From the IMG/VR virus record IMGVR_UViG_3300030099_004038, positions 1 through 58,075 of that record: DNA of 58,075 nt; one strand, given 5' to 3'. This document shows positions 41,001-49,406 of the stretch, piece by piece. The stretch comes from a virus. Made by a program: the position numbers and the translations under genes. The notes under the pieces are model-generated. The model ran no database searches. It was not told the origin of the DNA and saw nothing but the letters and a program-made list of their open reading frames with translations. Position 1 is the stretch's first letter. Each line of letters opens with the position of its first letter.

Positions 41001-44000
41001 CATGCAAACTCTCGTACTATAGCTCACGAGATTTTTCACGCAGTGTTAATGAATAACTTAACCGATCCTGAAATAATTAAGCTTACAGGTAGAATGGTCC
41101 AGGCTTTGAAAAAAACAATAAAAGATCCGGAGATACTACAAGACTTAAATGATTTTACAAATAAGTACACTGGAGACAAATCTAAGTTTAAAAACGAAGA
41201 GTTTGTTGCTGAGTTGATGGGAATTTTGGCTGAAAACTACCAGTCAATGAACAAGCCTTCTCAAAATTTAGTTCAAAGATTTTTAACTCGATTAGCTTCT
41301 TTACTTGGTTTAAGTAAATCTCAAGTTCCTAAAAACACTTTAGAATTATTAAATGTATTAGCTGGTAAAATAAAAGAAGGCCAAGCAATTGAAGAATCAG
41401 ATATTGCTTTTGTGCAAGAGGCGAAAACAAAACAAAGGTTTAAGGATAATCAGGTTCCTGTTAAAACAGAAGATTTTAAAGTTACCACAGCAGATGGTGA
41501 TGTTATAATATATAGGGCTACCACTCGTTTAGATGGAACAATTAACTGGACTAAAAAAGGTCCAAATGACGCTATATTTGTACCTGCTAAAATAGGAATG
41601 AGTGGGGTTAGTAGTGATAATTTAATAGAAGCGTTTGATCCTTTTATACAAGATGGATCTAAGGTAGAAGTCGGAGAAGTTAGGGGGTCTGACTCTGTAA
41701 TGAATCCTAAGATGAAAGCTGGATTAACTCCTGATCAAAAACAAAGAGTAGAGTCTCAACAGGAAACTACTACTCCTAAAAAGAAAAAGGTGTCTAAAGA
41801 AACTCAAGAAACTTTAGACGCTATAGACCAGTTATTTATTGATGAAAAAATAGAACAACAACTGCAAGAAGAGGCGGAAAGAGATGCTGCGTTTCAAGAA
41901 CAAAGAGATTTAGAAAACGAATTATCCGAACTTCCAAATGAAATGGAGTTATTTTTATTTGAAAATGTTGACAAGGTGCACACGAAAGATTACGACAGAT
42001 ATGGCGATCCTAACTATAGAAAAGACTTTGGCATAGGGCTAAATAGGCTGTTAAGAAAAAGTGGAAGACAAGATATTGACACCCTGGCTGACAGTCTGAG
42101 TGATATTTTTGGAACAGAAATAACTATTCAAGACATAATAGATTATCTTACAGACAGGGCTTCTACTCCAGGGAAATATACTCAGAAAAATGCACAACGA
42201 GCAAGAGATTTAGGAGTTAGTAGAGAACAGAAATTTAGTCCAGGAGAAAATACTCAACAAAAAATAACACAGCTGGCTGTTCAAAACGGCATACAACAAA
42301 ACGGATTTTTTAGAGCAAATCTGTTTAATCCTCAAGCGTTAAGAAAAAGACTACAGGCTTATGGTTATGGATTAAAAGAAGCTTACAGGTCCTACGGTGA
42401 CAGAGGGTTGACGGGTTACTATATAACCAAACCCAATGGCAGAAAATGGAGTCTTCCTCAAGATCGAACTCGTTCTCAAGCCATGTTTGATAAAGACAAC
42501 AAAAATGTATTAGATGTTATTAACACTGCTCGAGAAAACAATTTTAGTCGTGGAGCTATACGAGAAGTTTTAATAAAAGATTATGGTCTTTCCGCAAAAC
42601 AAGCAGATGCGGCTCTAAATATAGAGCTGGACAACCTATATGAACTTCCTCCAAGTTATGGGGAAATAGGTTTAAACTCAGGTATAAAACTATTTAGAAC
42701 AATAAGTAATTACGCTAATAAATTAGTGGAAAAAGGATTGAGTGCTCAAGAGGTTTTAACTCAAACTTTAGAGTTTTTAGAAAACCAAGATATATATAAA
42801 GAAGCAACAGAATCTCAAAGAGATGCTATGTATGTAGAAACACAAAAAGCTTTAGGATTAAAACCGACTAAAGATGTGGGTTCTAAAATTAGAAAACTAA
42901 AAGAGTCTTTACGTCAAAGAAAAAAAGGAGCAAGAGGTTTACAGCAAATAAAAAGAAAGCTTCGTAATTATATGAGAGAAGTTCTTCCTAAAGACGTATA
43001 CAGCAAGTCTGATGTAATGAAGATGGTTAGAAAAATTACTGACGCTACTGAGGCCAATATTGATAAACTTATAAATGAAGTAACTGACTTTGCAACAACA
43101 AGGCAGGTTAAATTTTTAGAATCTACTATCGACAGTATATTAAACGGTGTTTATGAAACTGTTCAAGGCGGAAGAAAAAAAGGAAAAAGAATTGATACTA
43201 AAACACGTTTAAGATTAGAAAATATAAGAGATAATTTAGTTGTTGGTCCAGAAGCTACAGCTGCTGATGTTATTGAGCGAAACGCTAAATTAAATAAAGA
43301 GTATAATGATTTAAGTCAAAAAGTAGACCTTACCCCTCAAGAGGAGTCTCGTATGATGGATCTGCTTGCTGCAATGAGCTTAAACAACTCTAAATTAATG
43401 GAGAATGTAGATGTAAATAAAGTTGAATCCCTCCAAAGAGCTGAAGATATTTTGGCTGGTATATTAGGAGAAGGGAGACAAACTTTAAAAGAACAAATGC
43501 AGGCTGCTCATGAAAAATACAAGCAAGAATTTAAAGAAGTTTATAAGTCTGTAACAGGAGAAGAGGTTGATTTAGACTCTGAGCAAGGAATAAAAGACAT
43601 GAAAAGCGCAGCCCGTTCTTTAGCTAAAAGAGCTAACGCCAAAAAGAACAGGCATAAATTAATAAAATATTTAAGCAATTTAAAGTCCAGGTTAGGATCT
43701 TTCTTTAAGTCAAGCGAATCTCTCATGGGTCTTATGGAAATAATAGCCGCGGCTCCTGGAGAAATATTTGGAGGTGCTGCAAAAAGATTAGTATATGATA
43801 AGCTAAACGCTTCTACTATTGTTTTCAAAAAACGAATGATGGATAATAGAAAGGTGATTTTAGACAAAGTTAAAGAAATTTATGGTAAAGGATGGAAGAA
43901 ACAAATGTCTAAAAATTCAGTTCAAAACAACACGGGGGTTTATCAAGACTTAAAAAGAGTTCAAGAGGCTCAAAAAAAGTATGACGAGAACCCAACTAAA

Positions 44001-45968
44001 AAAAATAAAAAGGAATTAGATAATATTAAAAAAGAAGAAGCTTTAAATTTAAGCAACAACGAAATAGCGTATCTGTGGATGCAGTATCAAGATCCCGCAA
44101 ACTTACCTTCTTTTGCAAATCCTGATATGGAAATAAATGAATATTTTGGTCCAGACCATAAAAGAATTATGCAAGAATTAATTAAAAAAGTAGGCGGAAA
44201 GGTTGATGAAAAAGGAAACTATATTGGAGGGTCGAAAGTTTTAGATTTTGCTATGTGGCAAATGAACGAATACTTCCCTTCTTTATATGACCATTACAAT
44301 AAAACATATCAAAACATATATAGAACTAATCTACCTTGGAATAAATATTATGGGGGTAGAATATATAGATTAGGAGTTGTTCCAGAGCCGTTAGATTTGT
44401 TGGGAGATAAAGCGGTTCTGAACCAGCAGGTAGGAGCGGCTTCAACTAAAGTAAGAGTTAAGAATGACAAGCCTATCCAGCCAACAGACATGATGAACGG
44501 CCTAATGACTTACCTAACAGATATGGAATGGTTTGCTGCGTTTGGTTCGGAAATTAGAGATATAAACAAATTGTTTAACAACCCTTTAATGAGAAAAGCT
44601 ATTATAGATACTCATGGTGCTTCTACTTTAAGATTAATCGAGCACCATATAAAAAATATAGCGGCAAGAGGGGTTAACTCTTCAAAAGGAAATGGTGTTG
44701 TAAACTTTTTCACCAACTTATTTATCACAACAAGACTCGGATTAAATCCTACCATCATGATAAAGCAGTTAACCTCTATACCTACTTATGCGAACGATAT
44801 AGGTCCTTTAAATTATTTAAAATATGCGTTTAAAAATAAGGCTCAGTTTTTAGGAGTGTGGAAAGAAATAATGAAGAACTCGGTTTATATGCAAGATCGT
44901 ATGAGTGCTGATTTTAGAAGAACTATTGAGTCTTATAACAACGAACAGTTTATAAAATTTATGCCTTCTTTAGAGATAAAAAGTTGGTGGGCTAACGCTA
45001 TGATGTTCTTTGTTAGGGCGGGGGATATTGGGGCTATTATGCTCGGAGGTATGCCTAATTATTCTTACTACAAAGCGGAGTTTAAAAAGAATAATCCTAA
45101 CGCTACTGAACAACAAGCCATAGACTACGCTATTAAAAAGTTTGAAAACGACACTAAAAATACTCAGCAGTCTATGGATCTTCAAGATAAAGATTACTAT
45201 CAAAGCTCTGAAGCTATTACCCGTTCTTTAAATATGTTTCTTACTACACCAAAACAATATTTAAGAAAAGAGTTTAGTGGTTTAAGAAATATGTATAGAG
45301 GAGCAAAAAATCTCAAGGGCGGACAGTTCTTAAAGGGTTTTAGAACATTTACTATGTATCACATGATTATGCCAGCCTTATTTCAATACGTTGCTCTGGG
45401 ATTACCTGGTTTATTAAGAGAGCCGGACGATGAGGATCAGGAGGATATGTTAAGGTCAATTATATTAGGGAATTTTAATGCTTTATTTATAGCTGGAGAT
45501 TTAATAGATGGTCTTGCGGATGCCGTACAAGAAAAGCCTTATGCAGATGAGATGGCGGGAATAGCAGTTTATGACGCCATGAGAGAAATAAACAAGCTGT
45601 ATCTTAGAGCTCAAAAAACAAAAGACCCTAAGAAAAAACAAGAGGCAATGATGAGGTTTAACTATAGAATAGCTGAAGTTGTTTTAGCCGGAAAGGTTCC
45701 TGTAAGTAACATTGTAAAATATGTTGAAAACTTAGAAAAGGCTGCTGATACTAATGATGAAAAAGAAATGATACTAAGAATGCTTAACTACAGTGATTAC
45801 TTTATAGAAAAAAGAGGAGGAGGTATGAGTGACATCTATATGCCTTTGACACCTAAACAAAAAAAAGAGGCCGAGCAAATAAGAGGAAGAGAGTCAAGAA
45901 AAACAAGAGAAAGAGGAAGGGGCCCAAGAAAAACAAGAGAAAGAAAACAGCGTGTAAGAACCAGATAA
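38082..45968 (+). CDS. Giant internal virion protein with HEXXH metalloprotease motif
   Basis: 2628 aa, the largest gene, last of the ejection set (T7 gp16-like position). The N-terminus repeats a short KVYEVVTREDLYDGTRDDF unit (also KLYKVLVQEDLTDKSFEEF). Around residues 295-355 there is a Gly/Ala-rich hydrophobic region that may insert into membrane. Acidic disordered segments lie near 690-800. HEIFH at 982-986 (AHEIFHAVLM) is a zinc metalloprotease HEXXH. The C-terminal third is helical, and the end (KTRERGRGPRKTRERKQRVR) is Arg-rich. Likely ejected with DNA; the protease may cut peptidoglycan-associated or host proteins, or be purely structural. Confidence 0.75.
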   Translation: MEQAQKLYKVLVQEDLTDKSFEEFVEAAKDNKYQEKVYEVVTREDLYDGTRDDFNVKYFAEIEELKKKEPSVGTGQMEGMESTSQQPQDDGSSDASQPYQFEAGRRNRGQQVPGAPEFTPDPSTQKALAPQQEAIDIYQKGQEIAFVDDQTKKQQQQLQQPQEQSGQPVDRSSLQVTQENPTLIERTFGKNEFTDFFGDLWRAGETGQSQAGVVGEGLEAFLEGKTMSDQDIAEFIDDVNRLNSMPPSDEMRDFNRVYESNGGGFFGWLKGVAENPTIAPQLLVSSVSAMFNPASFTAAAGVIGTGTAVGAVGGAGFGGIGAIPGAIGGFISSLPFAVGAAGATLETGLAFAEFLQEEISKKGLQFDREGVKAVLNDADAMFNIRSKAAGRGLVIGVIDRYTAGLGGSAVKGIGKSALATGKQATKAGRRATKLKQTGAAAGIEAVGGSTGEAAARLATGQEMDAAEIGFEGIAGLSSTPVTMAYGLAKNPFSGTYKINGEVRTGEEMVEFITKASDKDFAGMKFEIKNDPELKAAAEKRKKELKKKNNVVKDLKLTLGQVDKKTGDEIVDLQIELDGIEENPSNNFIGKRRQKQRKAEIEARLEQLTENITTEQDLEVTDAEARASLEQENELNAQLESRGLPNAGQQLISQEAINERKAKLKQEKIDNLTKKQKDAVQESKTEGVDAQESTPDSPEVGEGDTEGTTTPESESETDITEETQEEVGEQTDDAPTDSDDPSTEVEDLREALGLASTPPPVDPDVDVKGKTLSPKETQPEEETQTPPDTEVTMDEVFEELGVDSSDPDAIREVTPDQIVEAQNKIKQKKQADSKVQPGRKPLDVVEVTDESQRDVELQNTSTGERVKLKGERVVVEETAPNESNLFEVNELSESVDPIYKDNNTQVKQENKIRNIAKKALKAVKTILPNTKIILHKTEASYNAATNQNSKGSQEGGGTRGLFDPNTNTIHINMPHANSRTIAHEIFHAVLMNNLTDPEIIKLTGRMVQALKKTIKDPEILQDLNDFTNKYTGDKSKFKNEEFVAELMGILAENYQSMNKPSQNLVQRFLTRLASLLGLSKSQVPKNTLELLNVLAGKIKEGQAIEESDIAFVQEAKTKQRFKDNQVPVKTEDFKVTTADGDVIIYRATTRLDGTINWTKKGPNDAIFVPAKIGMSGVSSDNLIEAFDPFIQDGSKVEVGEVRGSDSVMNPKMKAGLTPDQKQRVESQQETTTPKKKKVSKETQETLDAIDQLFIDEKIEQQLQEEAERDAAFQEQRDLENELSELPNEMELFLFENVDKVHTKDYDRYGDPNYRKDFGIGLNRLLRKSGRQDIDTLADSLSDIFGTEITIQDIIDYLTDRASTPGKYTQKNAQRARDLGVSREQKFSPGENTQQKITQLAVQNGIQQNGFFRANLFNPQALRKRLQAYGYGLKEAYRSYGDRGLTGYYITKPNGRKWSLPQDRTRSQAMFDKDNKNVLDVINTARENNFSRGAIREVLIKDYGLSAKQADAALNIELDNLYELPPSYGEIGLNSGIKLFRTISNYANKLVEKGLSAQEVLTQTLEFLENQDIYKEATESQRDAMYVETQKALGLKPTKDVGSKIRKLKESLRQRKKGARGLQQIKRKLRNYMREVLPKDVYSKSDVMKMVRKITDATEANIDKLINEVTDFATTRQVKFLESTIDSILNGVYETVQGGRKKGKRIDTKTRLRLENIRDNLVVGPEATAADVIERNAKLNKEYNDLSQKVDLTPQEESRMMDLLAAMSLNNSKLMENVDVNKVESLQRAEDILAGILGEGRQTLKEQMQAAHEKYKQEFKEVYKSVTGEEVDLDSEQGIKDMKSAARSLAKRANAKKNRHKLIKYLSNLKSRLGSFFKSSESLMGLMEIIAAAPGEIFGGAAKRLVYDKLNASTIVFKKRMMDNRKVILDKVKEIYGKGWKKQMSKNSVQNNTGVYQDLKRVQEAQKKYDENPTKKNKKELDNIKKEEALNLSNNEIAYLWMQYQDPANLPSFANPDMEINEYFGPDHKRIMQELIKKVGGKVDEKGNYIGGSKVLDFAMWQMNEYFPSLYDHYNKTYQNIYRTNLPWNKYYGGRIYRLGVVPEPLDLLGDKAVLNQQVGAASTKVRVKNDKPIQPTDMMNGLMTYLTDMEWFAAFGSEIRDINKLFNNPLMRKAIIDTHGASTLRLIEHHIKNIAARGVNSSKGNGVVNFFTNLFITTRLGLNPTIMIKQLTSIPTYANDIGPLNYLKYAFKNKAQFLGVWKEIMKNSVYMQDRMSADFRRTIESYNNEQFIKFMPSLEIKSWWANAMMFFVRAGDIGAIMLGGMPNYSYYKAEFKKNNPNATEQQAIDYAIKKFENDTKNTQQSMDLQDKDYYQSSEAITRSLNMFLTTPKQYLRKEFSGLRNMYRGAKNLKGGQFLKGFRTFTMYHMIMPALFQYVALGLPGLLREPDDEDQEDMLRSIILGNFNALFIAGDLIDGLADAVQEKPYADEMAGIAVYDAMREINKLYLRAQKTKDPKKKQEAMMRFNYRIAEVVLAGKVPVSNIVKYVENLEKAADTNDEKEMILRMLNYSDYFIEKRGGGMSDIYMPLTPKQKKEAEQIRGRESRKTRERGRGPRKTRERKQRVRTR

Positions 45969-45969
45969 T

Positions 45970-46206
45970 ATGAAAATAAACGAAGAGAAATTAATGCACC
46001 AAACTTTTCAGGTGCTAACAGGAAAAGCTACACTACAAACATTAATGGAAGACAAAAGAGGAGTCAACCTTTTATTTAACCCTTACGAACCTTTAGCTGA
46101 AATAGATCCTCAAATTATAGATATACTTATAGATTTTTATGTAAGTTTAGAAGAATATGAAAAATGTCAGAAGCTGGTTACTTTGAAAGAGGTTTTGTTT
46201 CAATAA
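45970..46206 (+). CDS. Last gene of the plus-strand arm, 78 aa
   Basis: Starts one base after the giant gene. It contains KATLQTLMEDKRGVNLLF, PYEPLAEIDPQIIDILIDFY and VSLEEYEKCQKLVTLKEVLF, a helical acidic protein. No family recognised. Its last 29 bases overlap the end of the convergent gene, and no terminator hairpin is visible at the junction. Confidence 0.65.
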   Translation: MKINEEKLMHQTFQVLTGKATLQTLMEDKRGVNLLFNPYEPLAEIDPQIIDILIDFYVSLEEYEKCQKLVTLKEVLFQ

Positions 46207-46522
46207 AGTTTTTCTTATAATTATTTCTTTCTACTTCTAATTTGTAATAAAGAAAAGATTGAAATCCGTTTATGTGTGAATCGGTAGGAAAAAAATATTT
46301 CCAACCTCTTGATAGTCCTTTGTTTATATAATAGCAAAATGCTAATCCTATTTTGCCTGTATTTTTTTTAAACCTTATGACTGCTGTGTGGTCTGATGTA
46401 GGAATAACCTCTTCTACCTCAAATGTTTCTCCGCTTTTATTACCCTCCCTGTTAGAGTAAGAAAATCTTTTAGCTATCTCTTGGCTAAACTTATTTAATT
46501 CTTTAGCTATTTCTTTTTGCAT
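46178..46522 (-). CDS. Last gene of the right minus-strand arm, unknown
   Basis: 114 aa from ATG 46522 (MQKEIAKELNKFSQEIAKRF); a TTG at 46549 would lengthen it by 9 residues but overlap the HNH gene further. The middle (DHTAVIRFKKNTGKIGLAFC, YYINKGLSRGWKYFFPTDSH) is beta-rich and aromatic. No family recognised. The 3' end overlaps the plus-strand gene by 29 bases. Confidence 0.65.
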   Translation of the reverse strand: MQKEIAKELNKFSQEIAKRFSYSNREGNKSGETFEVEEVIPTSDHTAVIRFKKNTGKIGLAFCYYINKGLSRGWKYFFPTDSHINGFQSFLYYKLEVERNNYKKNFIETKPLSK

Positions 46523-46865
46523 TTTGTCGTCTTCTTTTAGCTGTAGCAATTCTATGACAATTAGAACATCTTATTTCGCACTTATCTATTTCTTCCATAA
46601 TTGCCTCTATACTATAAGAGGTTCGAGACATATCTGAAATATTCATTATTTTTTTTCCCACTACATGGTCAAAATCTAACACCAATGGATTGTCTTCTCC
46701 GCAGTCTACACAGCAACCTCGAGACTTTACCCATGCTACAAATTTTTTATTTTTCTTTTTTTGACTTTTATTTCTGGCTCGAGTCCGAGCTTTTATTTTT
46801 TCTTTATTAGCCTCGTAGTGACGTTTGCTTGCTGCTGCTTGATCTTTTTTATCTTTGTAAGCCAC
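46503..46865 (-). CDS. HNH endonuclease-like protein
   Basis: 120 aa with a Lys/Arg-rich N-terminus, then C52-x2-C55 (CCVDCG), LDFDHVVGKK (64-72, catalytic His near 67), and C96-x3-C100-x2-C103-H104 (CEIRCSNCHR). This is a zinc-stabilised HNH nuclease of the small phage type, which can cut DNA during packaging or homing. The start is a GTG whose first base overlaps the upstream TAG. The family is clear; the exact role is not. It is in the early arm, distant from terminase. Confidence 0.82.
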   Translation of the reverse strand: MAYKDKKDQAAASKRHYEANKEKIKARTRARNKSQKKKNKKFVAWVKSRGCCVDCGEDNPLVLDFDHVVGKKIMNISDMSRTSYSIEAIMEEIDKCEIRCSNCHRIATAKRRRQNAKRNS

Positions 46866-47056
46866 TATATTTCATCCGACAAAGATTGTATTAAGTCTGC
46901 AAGTTTTTCAATAAGTTCTTGAGCTTTTTCTTTTGCCTCTTGATTTTCTCGATCCATTAAATGTTCGTATATTTGATCCCCGAAGTCGTGTATGCTGTCT
47001 GCCAAAAATGTTATGTGGCTGATTGATTGTCGGTCGTCTGGAGAGATTGGTGGCAT
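46865..47056 (-). CDS. 63-aa acidic helical protein, unknown
   Basis: Helical with a Gln/Glu/Leu-rich C-terminal half (REQ-free start MPPISPDDRQSISHITFLAD, then EAKEKAQELIEKLADLIQSL). It overlaps the DnaA-like gene end by 46 bases and its TAG overlaps the HNH GTG start. No family recognised. Confidence 0.55.
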   Translation of the reverse strand: MPPISPDDRQSISHITFLADSIHDFGDQIYEHLMDRENQEAKEKAQELIEKLADLIQSLSDEI

Positions 47057-47472
47057 TTACAATCGCTAATTAATTTATTTAACTTTTTGTGAACATCAAT
47101 TAGTTCCAAATTTAACATTTTATTTTGTTCATGCAAGGATTTTATCTCTTTTTTTATAAAAAATGGATCAACATCTTCAAAAGAATCAGACTCGTTAAAC
47201 CATAAGTGTTTGATTTCCAGATAGTCAGACTGTATAGATTTGTCATACGCACACAAGGCTTCATAATTTTTTAAAGCACATAAAACTGACGCGTGGTTTT
47301 TGTTAAAATGCCTTCCTATTTCTTTAAAGGTCATTTTTAGTTCATCTCTTAAAATTTTATATGCCAGTGTTCGGGCTACTATGTAATGGTATTTTCTACA
47401 TTTAGACGTAACATCAACACCGCAATAGGTGCTAACCATGTCTTTTATAAACTTTACTTTTTCGTGTTTCAT
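47011..47472 (-). CDS. DnaA domain IV-like DNA-binding protein
   Basis: 153 aa. Residues about 10-77 resemble DnaA domain IV, which binds the replication origin: CRKYHYIVARTLAYKILRDE (25-44) corresponds to the R...ARxIAxYLxR helix, MTFKEIGRHFNKNHASVLCA (47-66) to the SLxEIGxxFGxRDHSTVxxA recognition motif with H60 and S62 in place. The ATPase domain of DnaA is absent; the rest is helical (KKEIKSLHEQNKMLNLELID) with two Cys near the end. A phage origin-binding or repressor-like role is inferred. A second such protein is at 54176. Confidence 0.78.
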   Translation of the reverse strand: MKHEKVKFIKDMVSTYCGVDVTSKCRKYHYIVARTLAYKILRDELKMTFKEIGRHFNKNHASVLCALKNYEALCAYDKSIQSDYLEIKHLWFNESDSFEDVDPFFIKKEIKSLHEQNKMLNLELIDVHKKLNKLISDCKCHQSLQTTDNQSAT

Positions 47473-47791
47473 TAGGTTTTAGTATTTGATTTAAATTCAT
47501 TAAGTCTAAATATTCGTCCATGCTTATTTGTTTAACATCGGACAGTATAAGTTTTCCCTTACGGTCTTTATACACCTCAATCGCAAATGTAATGGGATTT
47601 TGATCGGCATCCATAACTAATCCTCCCAAAATTGTTGTGATTAAATTATTTTTTATTACAGGAAAATCATTTCTGTCTATATGATAAGCAATTTTTAAAG
47701 AGTTTATAGATCCAAACTCTTGAAGTCCTTCTACAAAATCTTCCTCTAATATGTATTTAGTCTCCCCGGTAGACCTCTGTCTTGACACCAT
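47432..47791 (-). CDS. 119-aa protein between VRR-NUC and DnaA-like genes, unknown
   Basis: Beta-rich: NLITTILGGLVMDADQNPIT, then FAIEVYKDRKGKLILSD. It starts MVSRQRSTGETKYILEED and overlaps both neighbours (35 and 41 bases). It may be an accessory of the nuclease or of the DnaA-like protein, but nothing shows this. No family recognised. Confidence 0.6.
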   Translation of the reverse strand: MVSRQRSTGETKYILEEDFVEGLQEFGSINSLKIAYHIDRNDFPVIKNNLITTILGGLVMDADQNPITFAIEVYKDRKGKLILSDVKQISMDEYLDLMNLNQILKPNETRKSKVYKRHG

Positions 47792-47999
47792 GTTTTTTTA
47801 ACTCTTTTAATCTATACTCTTGAAGCTTTGACACCTTTCCCTTTTTTGTTTTGATTTCAGAAAAAATTACATTAGAGTTGGGAGGAATAGCTAATACATC
47901 TGGTATTCCGTTTTTATTTGTTTTAATTAATTTAATTACATAATAACCTTCTTCTTCCAACTGCTTAATTCTTTTTCTTTGTATTTCTTGCTCGGTCAT
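47757..47999 (-). CDS. VRR-NUC-type nuclease
   Basis: 80 aa from ATG 47999 (MTEQEIQRKRIKQLEEEGYY). It is a small stand-alone PD-(D/E)XK nuclease of the VRR-NUC type: NKNGIPDVLAIPP (29-41) with Asp34, FSEIKTKKG (46-54) with the E-x-K pair, and Q60 (SKLQEYRLK). Such phage enzymes act on branched or damaged DNA beside replication helicases. A TTG start 30 bases upstream is possible. It overlaps the membrane ORF upstream by 35 bases. Confidence 0.85.
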   Translation of the reverse strand: MTEQEIQRKRIKQLEEEGYYVIKLIKTNKNGIPDVLAIPPNSNVIFSEIKTKKGKVSKLQEYRLKELKKHGVKTEVYRGD

Positions 48000-48174
48000 T
48001 TTTGTAATCAAAATAAAAACCAACTGCAACTATTATATTCATTCCTAACGAAGATATTAGCTCAATTAGATCATGAAAGCTATGTATAGATAAGTGTATA
48101 TGTCCCACCACCCAAAAAGGTATGGCTAAGTTTTGACTAATCCAGATTAATAAAAATCTTACAAAGCTCCACAT
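47965..48174 (-). CDS. 69-aa small membrane protein in the replication cluster
   Basis: ATG 48174 overlaps the stop of the helicase gene (TAATG), a coupling that supports translation. The first 20 residues (MWSFVRFLLIWISQNLAIPF) and residues about 33-54 (LIELISSLGMNIIVAVGFYF) are hydrophobic and give one or two membrane helices; the tail is basic (NDRARNTKKKN). Function unknown. Confidence 0.55.
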   Translation of the reverse strand: MWSFVRFLLIWISQNLAIPFWVVGHIHLSIHSFHDLIELISSLGMNIIVAVGFYFDYKNDRARNTKKKN

Positions 48175-49406
48175 TACAAATTTAATAAATCCTTTTTGAA
48201 GTGTCTAAGGGTGTAGTCTTTCTTTTTAATAACAGCCTTGTATATCTCTTTTTCTATACCCTTTTTACTAAATATCCAGTAAACCTCATTCTTTAATCTG
48301 TCTTTAGTTGTCATACGATCCCTTGATTGCCAATAACTTGTAGCACTAAAATCAATATTATAATAAACTAAAGCATTAGCCTTTCGTAAAGATATACCTT
48401 CTCTACCGCTAACAATTTGAAGGGCAATATTTTTATCTGTACCGTCAAACTCTTCCAGTGTAGTACATAAAGAATCTCCAAAAACTTCTTTCAAAGCATT
48501 AAGCTCTTCTTTAAATTTATAAAATATACCTATCTTCATCTTCTTAAATTTGTTCTTAATAAATTTGGCTTTTGATAAGTCAATTACCATTGAGTTTCCG
48601 CTTTCAAATTTTATAGTTCCGCTACAAAGCTGATGTACTTTAGTCATAAGCTTTACCGCAGTGTCTGCTAATATTACCTCTTCCTTTCCTTCTACAACTA
48701 AATCTTTTTTTAACTTAGATATAAGATCAGTAGTTTCTTTTTTGATGTCCACCTCCAGTATATGTTCATTTGTATTTACTACAAAGCCCGCCTCTTTTTG
48801 GCTAAAAGATATTGTGTATGGCTTCATGTGTTCTATAATATTTGTATTACCTTTAGAGTAATCATTTATATAAAGCCCTCCTATTTTTTTCTTAACCACG
48901 CTTACATACTGTGAAGCAAATTTGTAAAAAGTTCTGTGTTGTTTGAAAGGGTTGTTAGGTATAAAATAAACTTGATGATACATTTGAGAGTACGCTTCTG
49001 GAGTAGGGGTTCCGCTCAAAAGTATTACATAAGGATTGTTCCAAAAAACAAACTCTTTTACTTTTTTAGATCTTCCATTAGGTTTTGGAAAAGCACCCAT
49101 ACTATGTGCCTCATCGCATATTACAACATCCCAGCCTTTTTTTGGTATCTTGTGTAAAGATTCGTAATTAATAACCTGTAAATTATAATCAGGATTATAC
49201 ATTTGAAAATCTTTTTCTATACTTGATATTGCTTTTTTCTTTGTAATAAACAAAACGTTTTTTATATTAAGATAATTACATATCCCTAAACTCGTAAGAG
49301 TTTTGCCAGTCCTAACCTCCATAGCTAAATACAAGAACCGGTGTTCTTTTAAAACTCCAAGGCCTTTGGATATAATATTTTTTTGGTAGTCTCTAAACTC
49401 TATCAT
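48174..49406 (-). CDS. SF2 (SNF2-like) helicase/ATPase
   Basis: 410 aa with the superfamily 2 motifs: Walker A VRTGKTLTSLG (GKT at 34-36), motif II ICDEAH (DEAH at 98-101), motif III LSGTPT (131-135), motif V-like IVSGREGISL (331-340) and a motif VI-like YWQSRDRM (358-365). The compact size and GKT-DEAH layout match phage DNA helicases related to UvsW/SNF2 proteins, which remodel recombination intermediates. It overlaps the primase-helicase by 4 bases and precedes VRR-NUC, the same pairing seen in many phages. Confidence 0.88.
   Translation of the reverse strand: MIEFRDYQKNIISKGLGVLKEHRFLYLAMEVRTGKTLTSLGICNYLNIKNVLFITKKKAISSIEKDFQMYNPDYNLQVINYESLHKIPKKGWDVVICDEAHSMGAFPKPNGRSKKVKEFVFWNNPYVILLSGTPTPEAYSQMYHQVYFIPNNPFKQHRTFYKFASQYVSVVKKKIGGLYINDYSKGNTNIIEHMKPYTISFSQKEAGFVVNTNEHILEVDIKKETTDLISKLKKDLVVEGKEEVILADTAVKLMTKVHQLCSGTIKFESGNSMVIDLSKAKFIKNKFKKMKIGIFYKFKEELNALKEVFGDSLCTTLEEFDGTDKNIALQIVSGREGISLRKANALVYYNIDFSATSYWQSRDRMTTKDRLKNEVYWIFSKKGIEKEIYKAVIKKKDYTLRHFKKDLLNL

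Noticed and set aside
46849-46858. TATCTTTG motif on the plus strand
   Set aside because: It lies within the first codons of the minus-strand HNH gene, and no plus-strand gene follows; likely coincidence.
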